A stretch of 7,489 nt of DNA from Dehalococcoidia bacterium (GTDB lineage Bacteria > Chloroflexota > Dehalococcoidia > Dehalococcoidales > E44-bin46), in assembly GCA_020343755.1 (NCBI GenBank), contig CP070810.1:916324-923812 (forward strand), read 5' to 3'. Shown in pieces: positions 1 to 5,007 of this stretch; the first letter of the stretch is position 1; each line of letters starts with the position of its first letter. The position numbers and the translations under genes were made by a program. The notes under the pieces are model-generated. The model saw only the letters and a program-made list of their open reading frames with translations, was not told the DNA's origin and did no database searches.

Positions 1-619
1 GCAAACCGACCAAGTTCAAGTTAGAGGCTGACATGGCTTGAACTACAGCCTCCTCCCCGCTGAGTAAGGGGAACCCGAACTTAGTATCAACGACACCGGT
101 AGCAATATATTTATGAGTATGCGGCTCTACCCCAGGAGACAGCCTCAGCAATATATCAGGTACGGAACCCTGCTCCTTAGCCATTTCAGCCAGCATGTTA
201 AGCTCGTGAAAATTGTCTACCACGATGCGACCAATATGCCACTTTAATGTCAACATTAATTCCTCGGCTGATTTATTATTACCGTGGAAATAGACTTTAT
301 CTAGGGGAAAGCCGACAGACCGGGCAATACTGAGCTCTCCGCTAGAGACCACGTCCAGTCCCAGCCCCTCCTCCTTTAAAATGAGTGCCAGAGCCTTAGT
401 GATAAAGGCTTTACAGGCATAAATAACCGTGGTATCTGCGTAGCGCTGACCGAACTCGGCTTTGAACTCAGCACACTTACTTCGCAAGCTAAATTCATCA
501 AAGAGATACAGTGGCGTGCCAAACTCGGCAGCTAGGTCTACAGTATCACAGCCACCGATTATGAGATGACCCTGTTTATTCACCTCAGCAGTCAATGGAA
601 ATAGACAAAGTCTAGACAT
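1..619 (-). CDS. lysA: Diaminopimelate decarboxylase, N-terminal 206 residues (3' end outside window)
   Basis: This is the first half of a PLP-dependent, fold-III decarboxylase that converts meso-diaminopimelate to L-lysine in the cytoplasm, the last step of lysine synthesis. I translated the reverse strand by hand. The residues include YACKAF with the PLP-binding lysine at K70, DVVSSGEL at 89-96, HGNNKS at 112-117, and the family motif H-x-H-K-Y-I-A-T-G followed by KFGF near 168-183. The beginning (LFPLTAEVNKQGHLIIGGCD) is typical of LysA. The frame is open to the window edge; the substrate-specificity and dimer-partner residues lie beyond it. Two ATG codons are adjacent (622 and 619). The AGAGGG at 630-625 sits 5 nt from the second and only 2 nt from the first, so 619 is preferred. 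The gene is divergent from the M16 peptidase gene. Ornithine or arginine decarboxylases share the fold, but the N-terminal pattern favours LysA. Confidence 0.9.
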   Translation of the reverse strand, partial: MSRLCLFPLTAEVNKQGHLIIGGCDTVDLAAEFGTPLYLFDEFSLRSKCAEFKAEFGQRYADTTVIYACKAFITKALALILKEEGLGLDVVSSGELSIARSVGFPLDKVYFHGNNKSAEELMLTLKWHIGRIVVDNFHELNMLAEMAKEQGSVPDILLRLSPGVEPHTHKYIATGVVDTKFGFPLLSGEEAVVQAMSASNLNLVGL

Positions 620-631
620 CATTTCCCTCTA

Positions 632-660
632 ATGTTAGCAGTGCCCTGTAGCGAAGTCAA
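632..660 (-). promoter_or_regulatory. Predicted sigma70-type promoter of lysA
   Basis: Reading leftward, a -35 TTGACT (660-655), a 17-nt spacer and a -10 TAACAT (637-632) are seen, with TGC directly before the -10 (an extended -10). The expected transcription start is about 625, only a few bases before the ATG. If this promoter is used, the mRNA has almost no leader and the AGAGGG would be at or just outside its 5' end. The -35 lies immediately next to the end of repeat copy 1. Confidence 0.5.
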
Positions 661-661
661 T

Positions 662-895
662 CTATTTATCATCTACCTCACCCCCTTAATCCCCCTCTCC
701 TTCAAAGGAGAGGGGGAAGGTTTTTAAAAAGAGGGGCTTCGCCCCTCTTAAACTCCCCTTTAATATTTCCTTCAAAAAAGGGGAAGTTCGTTATATAAGA
801 GAGGTTTGCCTCTCTTTGACTCTCCTTCTTTCGTATTTACTCCTTCAAGGGGGAGGGGGTAGAGATTTAAAAAAGGCTTCGCCCTTCTCACACCG
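662..895 (+). repeat. Palindromic intergenic repeat, copy 1 (longest)
   Basis: This fills most of the 340-bp gap between lysA and the peptidase gene; I see no coding sequence in it. The order is: a terminus CTATTTATC..CTACCTCACCCCC; hairpin A at 691-716 (CCCCCTCTCCTT paired with AAGGAGAGGGGG); two extra hairpins at 729-749 (GAGGGGC-TTC-GCCCCTC) and 755-783; the motif TTATATAA; hairpin B at 797-816 (AAGAGAGG/CCTCTCTT) followed by TTTGACTCTCC; and a weaker hairpin C at about 873-886 after AGATTTA. The terminus, hairpins A and B, TTATATAA and TTTGACTCTCC all recur in the copies at 4844-5007 (inverted) and from 7350. The order and differing stem sequences show one family. No transposase is present, so a MITE-like or REP-like element is the best description. 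Confidence 0.75.
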
Positions 896-903
896 CTACT
901 AAA

Positions 904-933
904 TTGACGCCCAACCAGGAATACCATTAGAAT
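904..933 (+). promoter_or_regulatory. Predicted promoter of the M16 peptidase gene
   Basis: A -35 TTGACG (904-909), an 18-nt spacer and a -10 TAGAAT (928-933) predict a start near 940. That leaves a leader of about 24 nt containing the AAGGTGG ribosome binding site before the TTG start. It lies just outside repeat copy 1. Confidence 0.45.
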
Positions 934-963
934 ATGACCTAGAATAATTAAAAAGGTGGACTA

Positions 964-2226
964 TTGTATCACAAGACGACGCTGGATAATGGGCTGCGGC
1001 TAATCACCTCCACCATGCCCCATACCCGCTCGGTATCCATAACTATCTTTATCGGCACCGGTTCCCGGTACGAGACTGATGCTGAGGCTGGTGTCTCACA
1101 TTTTATTGAGCACCTGTTGTTTAAAGGCACCGAGAAGCGGCCCACAGCCACAGAAATCGCCGGGACAATAGAAAGCGTAGGCGGCATAATTAATGGCGGC
1201 ACTGATAAGGAGTTAACCGTCTACTGGTGTAAGGTAGCCCAATCCCACTTCCAGTTAGCCCTAGATGTGCTCGTAGATATGCTACTCCACCCCAGGTTTG
1301 ACCCTCAACATATAGAAAGGGAACGCCAGGTTATCACTGAAGAGATTAATATGAGTAAAGATTCTCCATCACAACGGGTTAATATGCTCATTGATGAGCT
1401 TCTATGGCCTGGGCATCCATTGGGACGCGATATAGTTGGCAGCAAGGAATCAGTAGCTGCCCTCAGTAGAGAAGCAATGCTTAACTATCTTCAAGGTCAA
1501 TATCTACCCGATAACACAGTAGTTGCCATTGCCGGTAATATTCAGCACCAAGAGATGGCAACCGCTGTCAGCCAAGCTATAAGTAGCTGGACTAATCAGC
1601 AACCACGTCCTGGATGTTCTCCTTATAAGCCAAAACCGGCTCGACACCTGCAGATTGAGACCAAGGACTCAGAGCAAGCCCACCTCTGCCTGGCACTACC
1701 CGGCTTACCGCTCCTTCACCCCAAGCGCTTCACCCTTGACCTGCTTACTGTTATCCTTGGTGAGGGCATGAGTAGCCGCTTGTTTGTTGAAATTCGTGAC
1801 AAGCTCGGACTTGTCTACAGCATTCACAGCTATGTCGAGCACTTCCTTGACTCGGGCTCAGTTATTGTCTATGCCGGGGTGGAGCCAAAAAACCTGGAAA
1901 CAGTTATCAAAGCTGTCCTGGAGCAACTTAATAAACTTAAGGAAACAGTCCCTGAGTCTGAATTATCCAAGGCAAAGGAACTATCCAAAGGCCGCCTAAT
2001 ACTACGAATGGAGGATAGCCGCAACGTCGCCGGCTGGCTCGGGGGACAGGAGATTCTCACTGGGCGTATCCTTAGCCTCGACCAGGTAATATCCATTATT
2101 GATGCCATTACTGCTGAGGAGCTTAAGCAGATAGCTCAAGAGCTAATAACAGGTAATGAGCTCCGCCTAGCCGTAGTTGGGCCTATTGCCCACGATACTC
2201 CGTTAGAGAAACTACTCACGCTATAA
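964..2226 (+). CDS. M16 family zinc metallopeptidase (processing-peptidase type)
   Basis: This is a 420-residue zinc-dependent endopeptidase of the M16 (insulinase / mitochondrial processing peptidase) clan. The inverted zinc motif HxxEH is intact in HFIEH (H46, E49, H50). The distal zinc-ligand glutamate is expected in ITEEINM (E126/E127), at the usual spacing of about 76 residues. The second M16 domain carries the R/Y-type segment EIRDKLGLVYSIHSY, typical of the C-terminal half. The length is normal for the single-chain bacterial members related to Bacillus YmxG. No signal peptide or membrane segment is visible, so the protein is probably cytoplasmic. The start is TTG with AGGTGG 4 nt upstream; I see no better in-frame start, and the N-terminus (YHKTTLDNGLRLIT) fits the family. 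Its substrate is unknown. The gene appears to be a single transcription unit ending at the hairpin at 2241-2276. Confidence 0.9.
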   Translation: MYHKTTLDNGLRLITSTMPHTRSVSITIFIGTGSRYETDAEAGVSHFIEHLLFKGTEKRPTATEIAGTIESVGGIINGGTDKELTVYWCKVAQSHFQLALDVLVDMLLHPRFDPQHIERERQVITEEINMSKDSPSQRVNMLIDELLWPGHPLGRDIVGSKESVAALSREAMLNYLQGQYLPDNTVVAIAGNIQHQEMATAVSQAISSWTNQQPRPGCSPYKPKPARHLQIETKDSEQAHLCLALPGLPLLHPKRFTLDLLTVILGEGMSSRLFVEIRDKLGLVYSIHSYVEHFLDSGSVIVYAGVEPKNLETVIKAVLEQLNKLKETVPESELSKAKELSKGRLILRMEDSRNVAGWLGGQEILTGRILSLDQVISIIDAITAEELKQIAQELITGNELRLAVVGPIAHDTPLEKLLTL

Positions 2227-2240
2227 CTTCCCCGAGCAAC

Positions 2241-2276
2241 AAAATAGCCGCAACCCTTTGGGCTACGGCTATTTTT
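2241..2276. terminator. Bidirectional intrinsic terminator between the peptidase gene and groEL
   Basis: AAAATAGCCG (2241-2250) pairs perfectly with CGGCTATTTT (2266-2275), and an inner CCC/GGG pair surrounds a TTT loop. The rightward transcript ends in five T's. The leftward strand has a shorter T run (TTTT then G). It lies 14 bp after the peptidase stop and 29 bp past the groEL stop, so it can serve both convergent genes. Confidence 0.85.
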
Positions 2277-2305
2277 ACAATAGCTCACTAGGGGCAGATA
2301 TTTGT

Positions 2306-3922
2306 TTAGTACTCGCCATACCCACCGGGGGGCATTGGCGGCGCTTTCTCCTTCTCTGGGATATCGGTAACCAGCGATTCGGTAATCAAAACCATGGTGG
2401 CAATGCTAGCTGCATTCTCCAGAGCCGACCTTACTACCTTGGTCGGGTCAATGATACCCTTTTCCACCATATCACCAAAGTCATTGGCTTCAGCATCGTA
2501 GCCAACCCCAGGCGGACTCTTCTTTACCGCATCCACTATTACCGAACCATCCCGACCGGCATTTATAGCAATCCAGCGGATTGGCTCCTCAACAGCTTTT
2601 CTGACAATATCAACGCCAGTAGCTTCATCTCCGCTAACCTTAAGCTTATCCAGGACAGGCAGAGCATTAAGCAAGGCAACACCGCCACCAGGTAGGATAC
2701 CCTCCTCCACCGCGGCTCGAGTCGCCGATAAGGCATCCTCAACCCGGTGCTTCCTCTCCTTAAGCTCAGTCTCAGTGGCAGCACCCACCTTGATTACAGC
2801 TACCCCGCCTACCAGCTTTGCCTGCCTTTCTTGGAGTTTCTCCCGGTCAAAATCAGAGGTAGTCTCCTCTATTTGAGCCTTAATCTGTTTGATTCTCCCC
2901 TTAATCGCCTCATCCGAGCCCTTACCCTCAATAATAGTCGTCTTATCCTTATCACAGGTTACCCGGCGAGCCCGACCTAAATCTTCCACAGTGACCGAGT
3001 CTAGCTTCCGCCCCACCTCCTCTGAAATTACCTTACCACCGGTGAGAATTGCCATGTCTTCCAGCATTGCCTTACGCCGGTCGCCAAAACCAGGAGCCTT
3101 GACTGCCACAACATTGAGGGTACCCCGCAACTTATTGACTACCAGGGTAGCTAAGGCTTCACCTTCCATATCCTCAGCGCTAATAAGTAGGTTCTTTGAC
3201 ACCTGCAATATCTTCTCCAGAGCTGGCAAAATGTCAGAAACAGCCGAGATTTTCTTATCAGTGATAAGGATATAGGGGTCTTCTATCACCGTTTCCATCC
3301 GCTCAGCATTGGTAATGAAATAGGGGCTGATATAGCCGCGGTCAAATTGCATCCCCTCCACATACTCCGTCTCGTATCTTAGACCTTTGGACTCCTCAAC
3401 AGTAATAACCCCATCCTTACCTACTTTCTCCATCACATCGGCAATCAGGTCGCCGATCTCCTTATCAACGGCGGTTATAGTAGCCACCTGAGCAATCTGC
3501 TCTTTACCCTTTACCTCGGTGGATGCTTTCTTAAGCTCGTCAACAACGGTCTTTACTGCCTTCTCAATACCCTTCTTCAACGCCATAGCCTCAGCCCCAG
3601 CAGCCACATTCTTAAAGCCACCAGTAATTATAGCGTGAGCCAGAATAGTTGAAGTGGTAGTACCATCACCACAAGCATCATTAGTCTTGGTGGCTGCCTC
3701 CTTAACTAGCTGCACCCCCATGTTCTCAAAGGGGTCAGGAAGCTCGATATCCTTGGCAATAGTAACCCCGTCATCAATTACTGTTGGGGCACCCCATTTT
3801 TTATCTAGCGCCACACAATGTCCCTTGGGTCCCAGGGTTACTTTAACGGCATCAGCTAAAGTATCTATTCCTCGCTTTAAAGAATGCCTAACTTCCTCGT
3901 TATATATAATCTGTTTAGCCAA
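2306..3922 (-). CDS. groEL: Chaperonin GroEL (HSP60, group I)
   Basis: This is the large subunit of the cytoplasmic ATP-driven folding chamber, which works with the GroES lid encoded just upstream. The 538 residues align throughout with group I chaperonins. They include the nucleotide loop GDGTTT at 85-90 (D86 corresponds to E. coli D87), the VTLGPKG phosphate-binding segment, RVEDALSATRAA containing the second catalytic aspartate, and LPGGGVALL. The start is TTG at 3922-3920, with a strong AGGAGGGG at 3934-3927; MAKQIIYNEE matches the family N-terminus. The C-terminus ends PPMPPGGYGEY and lacks the repeated GGM tail of E. coli GroEL. It follows groES after a 34-bp gap and should share its promoter and CIRCE control. 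The region KGHCVALDKKWGAPTV differs from the proteobacterial form and looks Chloroflexota-like (my recollection, not a search). Confidence 0.98.
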   Translation of the reverse strand: MAKQIIYNEEVRHSLKRGIDTLADAVKVTLGPKGHCVALDKKWGAPTVIDDGVTIAKDIELPDPFENMGVQLVKEAATKTNDACGDGTTTSTILAHAIITGGFKNVAAGAEAMALKKGIEKAVKTVVDELKKASTEVKGKEQIAQVATITAVDKEIGDLIADVMEKVGKDGVITVEESKGLRYETEYVEGMQFDRGYISPYFITNAERMETVIEDPYILITDKKISAVSDILPALEKILQVSKNLLISAEDMEGEALATLVVNKLRGTLNVVAVKAPGFGDRRKAMLEDMAILTGGKVISEEVGRKLDSVTVEDLGRARRVTCDKDKTTIIEGKGSDEAIKGRIKQIKAQIEETTSDFDREKLQERQAKLVGGVAVIKVGAATETELKERKHRVEDALSATRAAVEEGILPGGGVALLNALPVLDKLKVSGDEATGVDIVRKAVEEPIRWIAINAGRDGSVIVDAVKKSPPGVGYDAEANDFGDMVEKGIIDPTKVVRSALENAASIATMVLITESLVTDIPEKEKAPPMPPGGYGEY

Positions 3923-3956
3923 TTTTCCCCTCCTTATATACTAACTATGTTTATAC

Positions 3957-4256
3957 TTATTTTTTAGTTTTCTTAGCCAAAATATCGCTCTCGCGCAAAA
4001 TTATTAACTCCTCATCCTCAATCCTAATCTCAGTGCCCCCATACTTAGCGTAAATAACCCTATCACCTACTTTAACATCCAGCGGAATCCGTTTGCCATC
4101 CTCTGATAACCTGCCATCGCCAACAGCCAGAACCTCCCCCTCCTGAGGTTTCTCCTTAGCTGTATCGGGCAGAACAATCCCTCCTTTGGTCACCTCCTCC
4201 CTCTCAATGGGTTTGACCAGCACCCGGTCAGCCATTGGTTTAAGCTTAACCGCCAT
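3957..4256 (-). CDS. groES: Co-chaperonin GroES (HSP10)
   Basis: This is the 99-residue lid subunit that forms a heptameric ring capping GroEL. The sequence shows the family N-terminus (KLKPMADRVLVKP), the GroEL-binding mobile loop at about residues 18-35 (EREEVTKGGIVLPDTAKEK), EGEVLAVGDG, and the core VGDRVIYAKYGGTEI. Length is normal. The ATG start has an AGGAGG about 6 nt upstream. It is the first gene of the groES-groEL operon. Its promoter and a CIRCE operator lie immediately upstream, indicating heat-shock control by HrcA. The hrcA gene itself is not in the window. Confidence 0.98.
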   Translation of the reverse strand: MAVKLKPMADRVLVKPIEREEVTKGGIVLPDTAKEKPQEGEVLAVGDGRLSEDGKRIPLDVKVGDRVIYAKYGGTEIRIEDEELIILRESDILAKKTKK

Positions 4257-4278
4257 TCCAATCCTCCTTCTTAATTTA

Positions 4279-4305
4279 TTAGCACTCTCCCCTTGAGACT
4301 GCTAA
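4279..4305 (-). promoter_or_regulatory. CIRCE element (HrcA operator)
   Basis: On the plus strand TTAGCACTC, a 9-nt spacer and GACTGCTAA are seen. This is the CIRCE consensus (TTAGCACTC-N9-GAGTGCTAA) with one mismatch in the second arm. It occupies the expected +1 region of the groES promoter and ends 22 bp before the groES start, the classic position for HrcA repression. Confidence 0.93.
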
Positions 4306-4312
4306 CCACTAT

Positions 4313-4341
4313 ATAATAACTCAGTTGGGCAGAGGTATCAA
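4313..4341 (-). promoter_or_regulatory. Predicted sigma70-type promoter of groES-groEL
   Basis: Reading leftward, a -35 TTGATA (4341-4336), a spacer of exactly 17 nt and a -10 TATTAT (4318-4313) predict a start near 4306. That is the first base before CIRCE, so bound HrcA would block initiation. Confidence 0.75.
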
Positions 4342-4475
4342 CTCAACAAATAACAATTTACAGTTAATTTCAATAGCTGAGAGGCATTATGATGCTTAAA
4401 TTAGCCTATTATTCTCTATGGAATGCTCTTTTTACTATATTCTACCCTATTTTTGAAATTAAAAGCAATCTCACT

Positions 4476-4504
4476 TTGACATTGTACACTAAATCGTGTA
4501 AAAT
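4476..4504 (+). promoter_or_regulatory. P1: promoter of the XRE regulator gene
   Basis: A -35 TTGACA (4476-4481), a 17-nt spacer and a -10 TAAAAT (4499-4504) are seen. The expected transcription start is about 4511, which is the A of the regulator's ATG, so the mRNA may be leaderless. The 29-bp module matches the one at 4726-4754 at 25 positions. The spacer holds an operator. Confidence 0.75.
4485..4500. promoter_or_regulatory. Operator O1 inside P1
   Basis: TACACT-AAAT-CGTGTA is an inverted repeat with 6-bp arms and one mismatch. It starts 4 bp after the -35 and overlaps the first two bases of the -10, so a bound repressor would exclude RNA polymerase. It shares the ACAC(G)-N4-CGTGT pattern with O2 and O3. 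Binding by the adjacent regulator is inferred. Confidence 0.65.
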
Positions 4505-4510
4505 TTGAGT

Positions 4511-4729
4511 ATGAAGAAACAACAATGGGATAGCAAGCGCATCCAAGCTTTAAGGCGCCATTTAGGTCTGACCCAGCGTGAGCTAGCCGACAAACTAGGC
4601 ACTCGCCAGCAAACGATAAGCGAATGGGAAACCGGGATGTATAGACCTCGTGGAGCTTCAGCCACCCTGCTATCCATGATTGCTGAACGGGCTAAATTTG
4701 AATACCAAGCTAAACCTAAACAACCTTGA
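4511..4729 (+). CDS. Small XRE/Cro-type helix-turn-helix transcriptional regulator
   Basis: This is a 72-residue DNA-binding protein that is almost entirely one HTH_3 domain. The sequence RIQALRRHLGLTQRELADKLG (residues 10-30) contains the first helices, and TRQQTISEWETG (31-42) is the recognition helix region. A short C-terminal helix (LLSMIAERAKFEY) follows, and the tail is basic. There is no ligand-binding or protease domain. The ATG at 4511 is preferred over the in-frame TTG at 4505, because the TTG lies only one base past the -10 and would precede the predicted transcript start. No Shine-Dalgarno sequence is visible. The arrangement, with operators at its own promoter and directly after its stop, indicates autorepression. 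The domain resembles antitoxin-type and phage Cro-type regulators, but there is no toxin gene or phage gene beside it. The 29-bp flanking modules are direct repeats. Confidence 0.85.
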   Translation: MKKQQWDSKRIQALRRHLGLTQRELADKLGTRQQTISEWETGMYRPRGASATLLSMIAERAKFEYQAKPKQP

Positions 4730-4754
4730 CATTTTACACGTAATCGTGTATAAT
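4726..4754 (+). promoter_or_regulatory. P2: consensus promoter overlapping the regulator's stop codon
   Basis: TTGACA (4726-4731), 17 nt and TATAAT (4749-4754) form a perfect consensus sigma70 promoter. The TGA stop of the regulator gene (4727-4729) lies inside the -35. The expected start is about 4761. Transcription would meet a hairpin terminator ending near 4800, giving an RNA of about 40 nt. Read-through would enter repeat copy 2 and then the DUF2851 gene. Confidence 0.75.
4735..4750. promoter_or_regulatory. Operator O2 inside P2
   Basis: TACACG-TAAT-CGTGTA is an inverted repeat with perfect 6-bp arms. It sits in exactly the same place in the promoter spacer as O1: 4 bp after the -35 and overlapping two bases of the -10. 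The predicted ligand is the regulator encoded at 4511-4729. Confidence 0.7.
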
Positions 4755-4772
4755 AATTCAAAACTTTAAGAT

Positions 4773-4800
4773 AAGCGGTTTAATCTAAGGAACCGTTTTT
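4773..4800 (+). terminator. Probable intrinsic terminator or attenuator downstream of P2
   Basis: AAGCGGTT (4773-4780) pairs with AACCGTTT (4791-4798, one G-T pair) around a 10-nt loop, and the run of five T's is at 4796-4800. The stem is only moderately stable and part of the T run is in it, so termination may be partial. It would stop P2 transcripts after about 40 nt. Confidence 0.55.
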
Positions 4801-4814
4801 GTTACATTATTTAT

Positions 4815-4828
4815 ACACGATATCGTGT
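4815..4828. promoter_or_regulatory. Operator O3, perfect 14-bp palindrome
   Basis: ACACGATATCGTGT is a perfect palindrome of the same type as O1 and O2, centred 79 bp downstream of O2. On the minus strand a TATAAA overlaps its edge in the same register as the -10 of P2, but no -35 resembling TTGACA is found at 15-18 bp. It is better called an auxiliary operator or a decayed promoter. Confidence 0.55.
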
Positions 4829-4843
4829 TAGCCAAAGGGATAG

Positions 4844-5007
4844 TTGTAGAGGGGGCAAAGCCCCCTATAAATCTTCCTCTTATTAAGGAGAGTCAAAGGG
4901 AGGCTTCGCCTCCCTTATATAACCACTTCCCCCTCCCTTTATAAGGGAGGGGGATAAAGGGGGAGGGTTACCTAATAAAAACATAAAGGGGGTGGGTTGA
5001 TAAATAG
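4844..5007 (-). repeat. Palindromic intergenic repeat, copy 2 (inverted relative to copies 1 and 3)
   Basis: The same modules as copy 1 appear in reverse order and orientation. Hairpin C is at 4850-4866 (AGGGGGC-AAA-GCCCCCT). GGAGAGTCAAA leads into hairpin B at 4896-4916 (AAGGGAGGC/GCCTCCCTT), followed by TTATATAA. Hairpin A is at 4929-4953 (CCCCCTCCCTT/AAGGGAGGGGG). Next come GGGTTACC and AATAAAAA, which also occur in copy 3, and the terminus AAAGGGGGTG..GATAAATAG. The terminal bases overlap the first codons of the DUF2851 gene. The gap at 4730-4996 holds only the P2 promoter, its terminator, O3 and this repeat. Confidence 0.75.

Noticed and set aside
662..895. CRISPR array
   Set aside because: The repeats are hairpins of different sequence and spacing, without uniform direct repeats or spacers, and no cas genes are present.
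2258..2695. Open frame of 145 codons on the plus strand starting in the terminator and running antisense to groEL
   Set aside because: The gene on the other strand is unquestionable; this frame has no recognisable motif or ribosome binding site and starts inside a terminator hairpin.
4511..4729. Antitoxin of a toxin-antitoxin pair
   Set aside because: The domain type fits, but there is no small toxin gene on either side (groES upstream, repeat and DUF2851 downstream).
4476..4754. HTH gene as a small mobile cassette bounded by 29-bp direct repeats
   Set aside because: The similarity stops precisely at the promoter/operator limits and is explained by shared regulation. There is no recombinase and no further flanking identity.
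4489..4761. Open frame of 90 codons on the minus strand opposite the HTH regulator
   Set aside because: The plus strand encodes a clear HTH domain with its own promoter. The antisense product looks like a shadow, and the possible minus promoter at O3 lacks a -35.
4799..4831. Ten-codon reading frame (TTG to TAG) with AAGGA 7 nt upstream, after the P2 terminator
   Set aside because: The spacing is attractive for a leader peptide, but the start codon is rare and lies at the end of the terminator T run. A frame this short arises easily by chance.
4844..4871. Promoter TTGTAG-N16-TATAAA leading to DUF2851
   Set aside because: The -35 matches only three bases and the spacer is entirely the hairpin C of the repeat.
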